NCBI GenBank assembly: GCA_902583715.1
Contig: CACHXC010000016.1
Span: 1 to 35,343 of the forward strand
DNA from: an uncultured SAR116 cluster alpha proteobacterium
Lineage (GTDB): Bacteria; Pseudomonadota; Alphaproteobacteria; Puniceispirillales; Puniceispirillaceae
Direction: 5' to 3'
Length of the DNA stretch: 35,343 nucleotides
This document shows, in pieces, positions 1 through 8,671 of this stretch; positions within the stretch are counted from its first letter, which is position 1; the number at the start of each line of letters is the position of its first letter. Below the pieces are notes generated by a model. The model was given only the letters and a program-made list of their open reading frames with translations. It was not told the DNA's origin and searched no databases. The position numbers and the translations under genes were made by a program.

Positions 1-237
1 TAGTAGCACTGCGCGATTGTTGCTAAAGGATAGAGCGGCGCAGATAGATACCCCCTCATCTTCCTTACACACTCGTATCAATCTGAAGTCTGGATCTCTG
101 GAAATGGGCCATAAAAGACCATCACTTGTCACAATATCGGGAACCGAAACAATAATTTTAACGCCGGCCCGCTTTAGCTGGGTGATGATGTTTTCGCCGT
201 TCAGAGGAGATATTGGAGATGACAAGGGCATCGTCAT
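1..237 (-). CDS. TPP-dependent decarboxylase alpha subunit, N-terminal part (sulfopyruvate/phosphonopyruvate decarboxylase type)
   Basis: Partial gene running off the left edge; 79 codons are visible from ATG at 237. The translation begins MTMPLSSPISPLNGENIITQ, continues LKRAGVKIIVSVPD (residues 21-34) and has VCKEDEGVSICAA near residue 59. This is the N-terminal pyrimidine-binding fold of TPP enzymes; the Glu in KEDEG sits where the cofactor-activating glutamate is in ComD. ComD/ComE-type proteins decarboxylate sulfopyruvate to sulfoacetaldehyde; relatives act on phosphonopyruvate. The start codon overlaps the stop of the upstream aminotransferase (ATGA), so the two are probably translationally coupled. 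An aminotransferase followed by a 3-substituted-pyruvate decarboxylase would fit conversion of cysteate or an aminophosphonate, but the substrate is inference. No beta-subunit part can be seen. Confidence 0.7.
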   Translation of the reverse strand, partial: MTMPLSSPISPLNGENIITQLKRAGVKIIVSVPDIVTSDGLLWPISRDPDFRLIRVCKEDEGVSICAALSFSNNRAVLL

Positions 238-1346
238 GCAATCTCTCTATAGAGACGCACCAACGCATTGATGGCGGCATGCGTCTCCTCACGCTTACCG
301 ATGGTCATCCTGATGCAGGCATCGAAGGCCGGTGAAGTAAAGCGCCGTAGCGAAATGCCCTCTTTACGCAAAGCCGCGTCGATCGTTTGTGCCAGACCCT
401 GCTTTGATTTCATCTCCATCAGAATGGAGTTGCCGTGCCCCGGATAGACATGGATTCCGGCTGCCGTTAGCAGCTGTGTCGCTTCGTCCCGCAATGTAGC
501 GGTCTCACGACGCACATAGTCACAGTGATCTGTGTCCTCAAGGGCCGCAACTGCAGCGTGGAGCGAGGGTGTAGCAAGAGGAAAGGTGAGCCCAATGCGA
601 GTTATGGTATCTATGACATTCCTTGACCCATAGGCCCATCCCACCCGAGCACCGGCGAGGCCATGGATCTTCGAAAAGCTCCTTGTAATAAGAACGTTCT
701 CGTGAGTGCGCACAAGGTCTTCACCTAAATCGTACTGCGGATCGGTAACATATTCTGCGTAGGCACCATCTATCACCAACAGCACATCACCGGGAAGGCC
801 AGCATGCAGGCGTCGCAGTTCGTCACCCGGCAACATGGCCCCAGAGGGATTGTCCGGGTTGGCAATGTAAACGATCTGCGTTTCAGAGGTTAGGCAAGCC
901 AGCATGGCATCGACATTGGTACAAAAATCCTTGTCAGGTGCCGCTATCGGATCAGCATCATTCGCATAGGCATAATTGGGCACCTTTAAATAGCTGTTCT
1001 GGCTCCGCAATAGTGAGGTGCCTGGCCCCAGGTAGGCGCGGGCAATACGTGCCAGCAAATCATCTGAGCCAAAGCCAATCGCGATACGCTTTGGTTCAAG
1101 CTGATAGCAGGACGCAATGGCAGGGACGAGAACGCCTGCTGGATTTTCGAAGTAACGTTCGAGGTGTTTGGTGGCCTTGGCTGCGGCTTCGAGAGCCTTA
1201 GGAGAGGGGCCGAAAGCGTTTTCGTTTGAGTCCAGTGCAATGCTAATTTTGGGCCCGGCGTCAACTCCGGTTACCATCATATGTGCCTTTATCAACGAAA
1301 TGCCAGATTTAGCCTTTGGTATGGGGCTTGTTATATTTGTCGTCAT
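234..1346 (-). CDS. HisC-like class I/II pyridoxal-phosphate aminotransferase
   Basis: 370 aa, the usual length for histidinol-phosphate aminotransferase relatives. Family marks are SNENAFGPSPKA (residues 40-51), NPDNPSG (163-169), DGAYAEY (193-199) and SFSKIHGLAGARVG (223-236), where Lys226 is the expected Schiff-base lysine. These enzymes move an amino group between an amino acid and a 2-oxo acid in the cytoplasm. No his genes are nearby, and the 3' end overlaps a ComD-like decarboxylase by 4 nt. A dedicated catabolic or biosynthetic transaminase, for example feeding sulfopyruvate or phosphonopyruvate to the decarboxylase, is therefore more likely than histidine synthesis. ATG at 1346 is the first in-frame start and gives the normal N-terminus. 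Substrate unknown. Confidence 0.85.
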   Translation of the reverse strand: MTTNITSPIPKAKSGISLIKAHMMVTGVDAGPKISIALDSNENAFGPSPKALEAAAKATKHLERYFENPAGVLVPAIASCYQLEPKRIAIGFGSDDLLARIARAYLGPGTSLLRSQNSYLKVPNYAYANDADPIAAPDKDFCTNVDAMLACLTSETQIVYIANPDNPSGAMLPGDELRRLHAGLPGDVLLVIDGAYAEYVTDPQYDLGEDLVRTHENVLITRSFSKIHGLAGARVGWAYGSRNVIDTITRIGLTFPLATPSLHAAVAALEDTDHCDYVRRETATLRDEATQLLTAAGIHVYPGHGNSILMEMKSKQGLAQTIDAALRKEGISLRRFTSPAFDACIRMTIGKREETHAAINALVRLYREIA

Positions 1347-1501
1347 ATTAGAGATCTCGCCGCAACAAAAACATTCATCACATTATCGTATAATAATTGC
1401 AAGAAATTTAGGAAAAGTTATATTGTTCTGGCGTTGCGTGTGATACCAAATTAGAGTGTGTTTAGACACAGAAAGTAGTTGATTTCTTTCCAAGGGGCTT
1501 C

Positions 1502-1527
1502 TTCAGGAAACGGTGCGCTTTCCTGAA
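1502..1527. promoter_or_regulatory. Perfect inverted repeat upstream of the deacylase gene
   Basis: TTCAGGAAA (1502-1510) and TTTCCTGAA (1519-1527) are perfect 9-bp arms around an 8-nt centre, ending 16 nt before the ATG at 1544. It lies in the 197-bp divergent gap between the aminotransferase and the deacylase. There is no T-run after it, so a terminator is unlikely. It could be an operator or a 5'-leader hairpin close to the ribosome binding site (AAGGG, 1531-1535). No regulator gene lies next to it. Confidence 0.5.
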
Positions 1528-1543
1528 CAAAAGGGCCGAAAAT

Positions 1544-2542
1544 ATGGCAAAAACGCGTCTTGAGGTAAATATCAGCCTTGATCAACCTGGCAAACGGACC
1601 GGCGATATCCTTATGCGCTGGTCAAATAACGCCCGACCGCTTGGTGTCTATCTAATGCCAATTGCTTGTATTGTTGGCAAACCCGGGCCAACGGCATTGC
1701 TGGTGGCTGGGATACACGGTGACGAATATGAAGGGCCGGTTGTGCTAAGCCGGTTGATTGACGAAATAGATCCCGAGAGAATTGACGGTAGGTTGATCAT
1801 CTTGCCTGCAATCAACAATCCTGCAGTGCTTGCCTCACAGCGTACATCGCCACTTGATGGGTGTAATTTAAACCGAGCCTTTCCGGGCGATCCGAATGGC
1901 GGTCCAACGGATATGTTGGCGGATTTTATTGTCTCTGTATTGTTGCCAGAAGCGGATTTGGTGATCGATTTACATGCAGGGGGTAAAGCGTCTATTTTTG
2001 CTACGGCGGCGCTTGCCACGCGTAGTGATGACCATGATTTGATGCAGGCTAACCTGCAACTTGCCAGAGCGTTTGGTGCACCGTTTATCTGGATATTGGG
2101 CGCCTTTAATGACACGCGGTCTTTGAATGCGGCCGCGCTTCAGGCGTCTGTGCCCATGATCGCGGCGGAACTTGGCGGCGGCGGTGGTGCCGATCCAACG
2201 CAAGTTTCGATAGCGATGTTAGGTGTAAAGCGATGTCTCTCCCATGCCGGAATCATCAGTGACGCGCTGCCGGAACCGGTTGAACCAATCCTTGTTGAGA
2301 CGCGATCAAGTGCTGACAATGTTTACGCGCCAACATCAGGATTGTTTGATCGCCATTTTTCTGCCGGCGATAAGGTGAAAGCGGGGCAGTTGGCTGGTTA
2401 TATTCGGCCCATTGAAAGACTTGAAGACGTATCTGTGTCTTTCCATTTCGCAGTAGATGGTTATGTTCTCGCCCATGGCAACAGGGGCTATGTGGCGCGT
2501 GGTGACATGCTTGCTATGCTGGTGTGCGACATTGATAAGTGA
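1544..2542 (+). CDS. Succinylglutamate desuccinylase/aspartoacylase family deacylase (DoeB-like)
   Basis: 332 aa zinc-dependent hydrolase of the M14/AstE-AspA group. Zinc ligands are visible as GIHGDEYEG (His58, Glu61) and DLHAGG (His144); NLNRAFPG (108-115) is the substrate-binding Asn-Arg region. The middle of the protein resembles DoeB, the N-acetyl-diaminobutyrate deacetylase of ectoine breakdown. However, doeA, doeC and doeD are absent, so the substrate is more safely described as an N-acylated amino acid. The C-terminal part (about 255-332) looks like the beta-barrel lid of this family. A good start is ATG at 1544 with AAGGG upstream. It is followed after 67 bp by the Rieske gene on the same strand, so the two may be cotranscribed. 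Confidence 0.85.
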   Translation: MAKTRLEVNISLDQPGKRTGDILMRWSNNARPLGVYLMPIACIVGKPGPTALLVAGIHGDEYEGPVVLSRLIDEIDPERIDGRLIILPAINNPAVLASQRTSPLDGCNLNRAFPGDPNGGPTDMLADFIVSVLLPEADLVIDLHAGGKASIFATAALATRSDDHDLMQANLQLARAFGAPFIWILGAFNDTRSLNAAALQASVPMIAAELGGGGGADPTQVSIAMLGVKRCLSHAGIISDALPEPVEPILVETRSSADNVYAPTSGLFDRHFSAGDKVKAGQLAGYIRPIERLEDVSVSFHFAVDGYVLAHGNRGYVARGDMLAMLVCDIDK

Positions 2543-2609
2543 ATAGGCATGATAAACTCGCTTGGCGCTGATCATTTGCGGGTGATATCAATAAAGGAGA
2601 CGATGATAA

Positions 2610-3660
2610 ATGGTCGATATCGAAACGGAATTTCTCTTTAATAGCTGGTATGTGGCGGGGTGGAGTTCTGATTTTCAACATGCGCTGAAACCTTTGACCA
2701 TCCTCAATGAGCAGGTGGTTATTTTCCGGACTGACAAGGGCATTCCAGTGGCGCTAGAAGATGCGTGTCCGCACCGTAAATTACCCCTTTCGCACGGCCG
2801 GTTGCATGCGGACAGGGTTGAGTGTGGGTATCACGGCTTGACATTCGATTGCAGCGGCAGTTGTGTGCATGCGCCAACACAACAGGATGCGCCGCCAAAT
2901 GTTAGGGTTAAATCCTATCCCTTGGTTGATCGTTACGGATTGCTTTGGATATGGATGGGCGCACCGGATGCTGCCGAACCAAATGAAATCTATCACATAG
3001 AAAATTTTGATAATCCATCCTGGGGAAAAACACCGGGCGGCAGCATGGATATTGCTTGTCACTATCTTTATATAACCGACAATTTGTTGGATCCGTCACA
3101 TGTTGCGTGGGTGCATGTGTCGTCCTTTGCCGGCGCAGGAACCGAAGATGTGCCTCTCAATATTGACCGGCTTAAAGATGGTATTCTGGTGTCGCGTTGG
3201 ATGCAGGACCGTGAACCGCCACCTTATTACGCGCCAATGCTCTCTTTTACGGGAAATTGTGACCGCAAACAACATTATGAATGTCGGGTGCCGTCAATTG
3301 CCATCAATAAGTCAATATTTACTCCTAAAGGACAGGGGGGGGGACGATACCGCTCTACCAGACAACAGTTTTGTGAATATTTCATACAATTTTATGACGC
3401 CGGTTGACGCGGATAACACTCGTTATTTCTGGTTTCAGCATCGAAATGGTGATCCTGACAATGAGACGCTCTCTACACAGATGTTTGAAGCGGCAAAAAT
3501 CGCTTTTATTGAGGATCGTGACATTCTCGTCAAGGTGCATAAGGGTATGAAGAATAAGCGCACGCGCAATATCAATCTAGGTATTGATGCAGGTCCAATG
3601 CGTTTCCGCAAAATGGTTGAAAAGCGAATCGAGGCTGCGCGGAACACCGTTTCGTTGTAA
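2610..3660 (+). pseudogene. Rieske non-haem iron oxygenase alpha subunit, frameshifted at a G9 run
   Basis: Two overlapping reading frames encode one protein. The first (2610-3407) has the Rieske motif CPH (Cys53, His55) and CGYH (Cys72, His75), then DNLLDPSHVAWVH with iron ligands His163 and His168. At 3335-3343 there are nine G. With eight, translation passes into the second frame (GDDTALPDNSF onward), giving a 349-aa protein with an intact C-terminus ending at 3660. That half includes FIEDRD, expected to hold the third iron ligand. The sequence as given therefore loses the Asp ligand and the end of the catalytic domain. The family is VanA-like (O- or N-demethylases and related monooxygenases), which need a separate reductase not seen here. 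The cause may be sequencing error, phase variation or true decay. Confidence 0.8.
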
Positions 3661-3664
3661 ACCG

Positions 3665-4156
3665 CTATATTTTCCTGAAATATGCGGCCACCATATCTGC
3701 ATAACTTTGTTCAATGGCGATAGTGAAGCCATTTGGCTGGCGTAAGATGAGTCCCCTAATGCCAAATAGTTCACTGAAAGTGGAACCATTTTCAGGAAAT
3801 TTTTTTGGCCTTGTATCGAGCGGACTGGCGATAGCCATGATGTCATTCGCCTGAGGCCCGGTGATGCTAAAAAAAGTGAAGACATCGCTGACTAAAACGA
3901 CACGGCAATCATGAGTGGTATCATCAGGGACGAGGGAGGCTTTCAATTGCGTTTCCATTTCTGCTGGTGCCACAAGGAGCCAGTGACTTTTGCCAATCCA
4001 GCATAGCGTAATGTCATTTGACCTCGAGGTAGTATTTCTGTCAGATGGTAGCGCAAGGCCAAGCGGTGACAACTTACGGGCAACCGCAGCCTTCACCCCT
4101 TTGATGTCGAAAGTTGCTTGTAAAGCTTGTCTCTCTGTGGATATCTGATAGCCCAT
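3665..4156 (-). CDS. soxG: Sarcosine oxidase gamma subunit
   Basis: 163 aa, slightly short for SoxG. Start MGYQISTERQ; the body resembles the folate-binding GcvT-like fold (CWIGKSHWLLVAP, then SITGPQANDIMAIASPLD). It is the last gene of soxB-soxD-soxA-soxG and starts one base after the soxA stop, so it is translationally coupled. In the known heterotetrameric enzyme gamma stabilises the complex that oxidatively demethylates sarcosine to glycine, H2O2 and 5,10-methylene-THF. Its stop lies 4 bp from the stop of the convergent Rieske gene. Confidence 0.85.
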   Translation of the reverse strand: MGYQISTERQALQATFDIKGVKAAVARKLSPLGLALPSDRNTTSRSNDITLCWIGKSHWLLVAPAEMETQLKASLVPDDTTHDCRVVLVSDVFTFFSITGPQANDIMAIASPLDTRPKKFPENGSTFSELFGIRGLILRQPNGFTIAIEQSYADMVAAYFRKI

Positions 4157-4157
4157 T

Positions 4158-7100
4158 TTATCCTCTTAGCCTGTGACCCTGAGGATCATGAAAACAGGGT
4201 TTCGTGACGATGGCCTTGATCGTTTTTTCCCGGTCTCGGATGAACACTGTTTGACCGATACGGGCACGACCATTTAAAAGCAATCCTAGTGCGATTACAC
4301 GCTGTTTAACTACACTCCAGACACAGGCTGAGACAAAGCCCTCACTGGCGACGCGATCTCCATTAGGTGTGATGGGCGCACCTTCCGGTATCAACTCGCC
4401 ATTTGAGTCAGGCAATAGGCCTATAAGTTCGCGTCTCGGTTTTCCGGACTCTCTCCGGATATCAACTGATCTTCTGCCAATAGCGTGCATTTTGGTGCGC
4501 GACATGATCCATCCCATACCGAGGTCAAACGGATCCACCGTACCGTCAACCTCATGGCCAAGCGAAAGGAAACCTTTTTCCACACGTAATACATGGCTTG
4601 TTTCTGAGCCAATCGGAAGAATGCCGAGAGGAGCGCCAGCTTCCATTATGCGGTGCCACATGGCCTCAGCATGGCGTGGCCAAACATTTATCTCAAAGCT
4701 GACTTCGCCGGTAAAGCTGACACGGCAAATGCGTGCTGGCATATCAGCAACGATACCCTCTCTTAGCGCCATAAATGGAAAGGCCTCGGCGCTGATGTCA
4801 ACAGAGGTGCCAAGGGCGACGAGAACATCCCGCGCCTTAGGGCCGCATATTGTTGCATTACACCATTGCGACGTAATTGGAGTAATCCATACCTGCCAGC
4901 TAGGGCGTTCAACCTGAAGAATGTATTCCATATGCCGAAAGACCAGATCGGCATAGCCTGTTGATGTCGACATGAAATAGTGGTTTTCGGCAAGCTTGAA
5001 CGTAACGCCATCATCGAGAATCATACCATCTTCGCTGAGCATTATTCCATAGCGCCCCATTCCGATTTCAAGGTCACTGAAATCATTGGTATACAAAAGA
5101 TCAATAAACGCCGCTGCGTCACGTCCGCTGATATCAAATTTGCCAAGGGGTGACCCATCATAAACACCAACGCCATAGCGTACGGCCTCAGCCTCCCGAT
5201 TGATGGCATTCTGCATGGTTTCACCGGCGACCGGAAAATAGCCTGGTCTTTGCCAACGAGCGCCGGCTTCATACATAACAGCGCCCTGAGCCTTGTTCCA
5301 TTTGGTGATTGGCGTGTGTCGGAAAGGCAATACTACCTCACCGGATCGCTGCCCGGCGATTGAACCAAAATCGACCGGCGTGAACGGTGACCGAAATGTT
5401 GTTGTGCCTATTTCACCGGGCGTTTTGTTGCTTGCTTCAGCCATGTTACCGATGACATTGACATTACCTATTTTGCCCTGATCAATACCCATCCCAGCTG
5501 TGGTGTAGCGCTTTACATGTTCCACCGTGTCAAAGCCTTCCCGCATGGCGAGGCCGATGTCATCAAGCGTGACATCATTTTGAATGTCGATAAAAGCCTT
5601 ATCGCCGGGCCTCAGTCCATCAACCTTCCACAGGGGATGAATATTGTAGTCTGTTATTGTCGAGAGTTCAGGCGTTGCAACAGCTGCAACGGTAAAACCT
5701 TGGTTTTGTAGGCATGACGAGGTTAGGGCGGCCGTCTCCACAATCGCGAACGCGAGGTTCATTTGGCCAGCTGCGGCACCAACGCATATAACTTGCTGCG
5801 ATGGTTTGTCCGGAACAAAGCTTGCCAGATCAGCATCGTAAGCGAGCGTGCCACGCGACTGAGAAAATAGATGAACGGCGGGGTTCCAGCCTCCGGACAA
5901 TGCTAGAAGATCACAATTAAGGCGTGTTGTAACACCATTTTTGTCTCTGATGGTTACGGCCTGCACCTTTTTACCACCGTGAGCAGTCATTACCTGATGC
6001 TCTGCAAAGAGCGGCATATCCAGACCTTGTTGTTCAACGCCAATCGCGCTTGATGGACGGCTGTCGACAATGCCAGCTACATCGATGCCAAGTGATCGCA
6101 AATCATGCGCCAGTTCATATGCGCTGCTGTTATTTGTGAAAATCACAGCACGCCGCCCTGGCATCACGGCATATTCATTGGCATAGCGCTGCACCGCGGA
6201 GGCTAGCATTACTCCCGGACGATCATTGTTGGCAAATATAAGGTTCCTCTCAATCGCGCCAGTGGCGAGAATGACTCTGTTCGCTCTGGCTTTCCAACCG
6301 CGCTGGAAGACATGATCTTCAAGAGGATTGCGCTCAGTTATCATCAATTGGTTGCTCTCGCGATAGCCCCAAGCGATGGCATCCTGAAGGCGCGTCACTT
6401 CCGGGTTTGCGTCAAGCTCTTCGACAATTGCTGCCACCCAATCAAGTGCGGGATTACCATTGATTATCATTCGGCTAGCGCGTAAATGTCCGCCAGCCTC
6501 CCGATGATCATCGACAATCATGACCCGTGCGCCACTGCGGCTTGCCATCATGGCGGCGAGTAACCCGCACGGTCCAGCGCCAACCACGATGACGTCTCCA
6601 TACCACCAGCGCGTCTCGTAGCGATGGTCTGGAATACGCTCGTCTGGTGCTGCTGCGAGGCCAGCGGCACGACGAATTGAGGTTTCAAACAGGTGCCAAT
6701 TCGGCCACATAAAGGTTTTGTAATAAAACCCTGCTGGAAGAAGCCTTGAAAAGAACTGGTTGATGCTGAGTAAATCGAAATTTGGTGATGGCCAACAATT
6801 TACAGACTTTGCTCGCAAGCCTGTTCTCAGTTCTACCTTTGTTGCTGCGTGGTTACCAGCTGCATGCACGCCGAGCAATTCAACAAGACAGGATGGTTCC
6901 TCGACACCCGCGCCCATAACTCCACGGGGACGGTGATATTTGAACGAACGTGCCGTCAGAAAGATACCATTCGCCAATAGTGCAGAGGCGAGGGTGTCAC
7001 CGTCAAAACCGGTGTAGATTTTGCCGTTGAATTCGAATTCAATCGGCTTGTCACGGTTTATGTGACCGCCTGTCTGGAAACGTAAAGGGGAGGAGGTCAT
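4158..7100 (-). CDS. soxA: Sarcosine oxidase alpha subunit
   Basis: 980 aa, full length for SoxA. In order: an N-terminal ferredoxin-like segment (FNGKIYTGFDGDTLASALLA, 24-43; RSFKYHRPRGVMGAG, 51-65); a Rossmann FAD/NAD-binding region starting VIVVGAGPCGLLAAMMASRS (170-189); and a C-terminal GcvT-like tetrahydrofolate domain (roughly 590-980). Alpha carries the NAD site and the folate site where the methyl-derived formaldehyde is captured as methylene-THF. ATG at 7100 has a strong AGGAGG-type leader within the end of the intergenic stretch, and the gene begins 5 bp after soxD ends. No truncation seen. Confidence 0.95.
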   Translation of the reverse strand: MTSSPLRFQTGGHINRDKPIEFEFNGKIYTGFDGDTLASALLANGIFLTARSFKYHRPRGVMGAGVEEPSCLVELLGVHAAGNHAATKVELRTGLRAKSVNCWPSPNFDLLSINQFFSRLLPAGFYYKTFMWPNWHLFETSIRRAAGLAAAPDERIPDHRYETRWWYGDVIVVGAGPCGLLAAMMASRSGARVMIVDDHREAGGHLRASRMIINGNPALDWVAAIVEELDANPEVTRLQDAIAWGYRESNQLMITERNPLEDHVFQRGWKARANRVILATGAIERNLIFANNDRPGVMLASAVQRYANEYAVMPGRRAVIFTNNSSAYELAHDLRSLGIDVAGIVDSRPSSAIGVEQQGLDMPLFAEHQVMTAHGGKKVQAVTIRDKNGVTTRLNCDLLALSGGWNPAVHLFSQSRGTLAYDADLASFVPDKPSQQVICVGAAAGQMNLAFAIVETAALTSSCLQNQGFTVAAVATPELSTITDYNIHPLWKVDGLRPGDKAFIDIQNDVTLDDIGLAMREGFDTVEHVKRYTTAGMGIDQGKIGNVNVIGNMAEASNKTPGEIGTTTFRSPFTPVDFGSIAGQRSGEVVLPFRHTPITKWNKAQGAVMYEAGARWQRPGYFPVAGETMQNAINREAEAVRYGVGVYDGSPLGKFDISGRDAAAFIDLLYTNDFSDLEIGMGRYGIMLSEDGMILDDGVTFKLAENHYFMSTSTGYADLVFRHMEYILQVERPSWQVWITPITSQWCNATICGPKARDVLVALGTSVDISAEAFPFMALREGIVADMPARICRVSFTGEVSFEINVWPRHAEAMWHRIMEAGAPLGILPIGSETSHVLRVEKGFLSLGHEVDGTVDPFDLGMGWIMSRTKMHAIGRRSVDIRRESGKPRRELIGLLPDSNGELIPEGAPITPNGDRVASEGFVSACVWSVVKQRVIALGLLLNGRARIGQTVFIRDREKTIKAIVTKPCFHDPQGHRLRG

Positions 7101-7105
7101 GTGCT

Positions 7106-7351
7106 TTACCCATCCAATTTGGCGATATCATGCGTGACAGTATGACGTTTGATTGTGAACCAGGCACCACATCCTTTGGCGTGCCACCATTTCTCTTCGA
7201 CATAACCAATGGGGTTGATGGGCACGGTCAACCAGTCGATCCATTCACTGTTGGTGACTGTGATGTCGGGGCGTGGTGGTTTCGTCGGTCCGCCGTTGAC
7301 GAATTCGGTTTCATCACGCTCGCCACAAAAAGGGCATGGCAGAGTTAACAT
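7106..7351 (-). CDS. soxD: Sarcosine oxidase delta subunit
   Basis: 81 aa. The reading frame extends further upstream, but SoxD begins at ATG 7351 with MLTLPCPFCGERDETEF; upstream codons overlap soxB and are not SoxD-like. The zinc-binding pattern is Cys6-x2-Cys9 with His58 and Cys61 (HAKGC), as in known SoxD. The WWHAKGCGAWF segment is the family's C-terminal core. It sits between soxB (13 bp away) and soxA (5 bp away), the standard order. Delta is a structural subunit of the heterotetramer. Confidence 0.92.
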   Translation of the reverse strand: MLTLPCPFCGERDETEFVNGGPTKPPRPDITVTNSEWIDWLTVPINPIGYVEEKWWHAKGCGAWFTIKRHTVTHDIAKLDG

Positions 7352-7364
7352 AATCCAGCCTTTC

Positions 7365-8615
7365 CTAACGCGCTGTCGTTGTGCCCGACTCCACGACGAA
7401 ATCGAGATGACGAAACCGGTCCAAAGTAAATGGAGTGGCAACCTCATGCGGTTGCCCTGTAGCAATAAGGTGAGCGAGAGTATATCCACCAGCCGGAACA
7501 GCTTTAAAACCTCCCCACCACCCGCACGATACAAACAGTCGAGGGATGTCTGTCTGTGAAATAATTGGGGTGGCGTCATGCGCAATATCCAATACACCGC
7601 CCCATTGCCGCAACAATTTCAACCGCCGAAAGGCAGGAAACAATTCAAGCATGGTGACAACAGCATCTTCGAATACCGTTTGCTTCATATCGCGGCGAAA
7701 CGATTGTCCAGGGTCTGGCGCACCTCCGATAACCAATTCCCCTTTATCGGATTGATTGAGGTAAACGCCCAAATCCGGACAGTTGACAATAACATCAACA
7801 AGGGGTTTCACCGGTTCCGAGACGAAAGCGGCCAAATTGAAAGACTTTACCGGCAAACGCAGACCGGCCGTTTCAGTGATTGTTGTCGTATGGCCGGAAA
7901 CGACGACAGCAACCTTGTCAGCCAGCACCGTGCCACGATTTGTCTCTACGCCTTTGATGGTGCCATCTGCCGCGCGCAAAAGGCTTTTCACTTCAGTATG
8001 TTGGTGAATTTCTGCGCCACGACGGCTAGCTGACCGGGCATACCCCCAGGCGACACCATCATGCCTGCACACGGCAGCTTCTTTGTGCACCATAGCGCCA
8101 ATGATTGGCAGACGTGACTTTGGTCCACCGCCGGTCAGCGCAGGTACGCGTCTTCGCAACTCAGCGACATTTATGGGGTTATAGCTGGATCCGTGTAGAT
8201 ACCCGTTCATCATGCGACGGCGAATTTCACGCATTTTTGGATAGGTTTGGATCACATCTATCATGCTTCGCTTGGAATACATAAGATTGAAATTCAGATC
8301 TTTGGCCAATCCTTCAAACAGAGACACGCTTTTGACAAAAAAGGGAAGGCTCTCATCGCGCAGATAGTTTGATCTGATGGTTACAGTGTTGCGGGCTATG
8401 TTGCCGCCGCCAAGCCATCCTTTTTCAAGAACAGCAACATTGGTGATGTCGTGATTTTTGGCCAGATAATGGGCAGTGGCAAGGCCATGCCCACCAGCCC
8501 CGATAATGATCACGTCATATTTTTTGGCGAGAGGCACGTTCTGCCAGTAGCGAGGCCAGTTTTGATGGTGGCTTAACGCATTCCAAGCGAGGGTAAAGGC
8601 TGAAAACTTTCCCAT
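7365..8615 (-). CDS. soxB: Sarcosine oxidase beta subunit
   Basis: 416 aa, family length. The N-terminus is MGKFSAFTLAWNALSHHQNW, followed by the FAD-binding motif DVIIIGAGGHGLATAHYLAK (34-53) and the SoxB signature WLGGGNIARNT (67-77). His185 in CRHDGVAWGYAR matches the histidine that binds FMN covalently in characterised SoxB. Beta is the DAO-fold catalytic subunit that oxidises the N-methyl group. First of the four sox genes, but 56 bp downstream of the M29/NicX-like gene on the same strand, so the operon probably starts further upstream near 10.4 kb. N-methyl amino acids other than sarcosine cannot be excluded as substrate. Confidence 0.95.
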   Translation of the reverse strand: MGKFSAFTLAWNALSHHQNWPRYWQNVPLAKKYDVIIIGAGGHGLATAHYLAKNHDITNVAVLEKGWLGGGNIARNTVTIRSNYLRDESLPFFVKSVSLFEGLAKDLNFNLMYSKRSMIDVIQTYPKMREIRRRMMNGYLHGSSYNPINVAELRRRVPALTGGGPKSRLPIIGAMVHKEAAVCRHDGVAWGYARSASRRGAEIHQHTEVKSLLRAADGTIKGVETNRGTVLADKVAVVVSGHTTTITETAGLRLPVKSFNLAAFVSEPVKPLVDVIVNCPDLGVYLNQSDKGELVIGGAPDPGQSFRRDMKQTVFEDAVVTMLELFPAFRRLKLLRQWGGVLDIAHDATPIISQTDIPRLFVSCGWWGGFKAVPAGGYTLAHLIATGQPHEVATPFTLDRFRHLDFVVESGTTTAR

Positions 8616-8671
8616 CAGACGGGGCCTTTGGCAAGTAGCAAAATGATTATCGTCAGATGTGCCATCAGTCT

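Noticed and set aside
17-271. Plus-strand reading frame at the left edge
   Set aside because: It lies antisense to the ComD-like gene, whose translation shows clear family motifs.
4369-4917. 182-codon plus-strand frame opposite soxA
   Set aside because: Antisense shadow of a strongly supported gene; no motifs.
5086-5096. TTGGTATACAA as another GntR operator
   Set aside because: It lies inside soxA coding sequence, lacks full symmetry with the other sites and has no promoter nearby.
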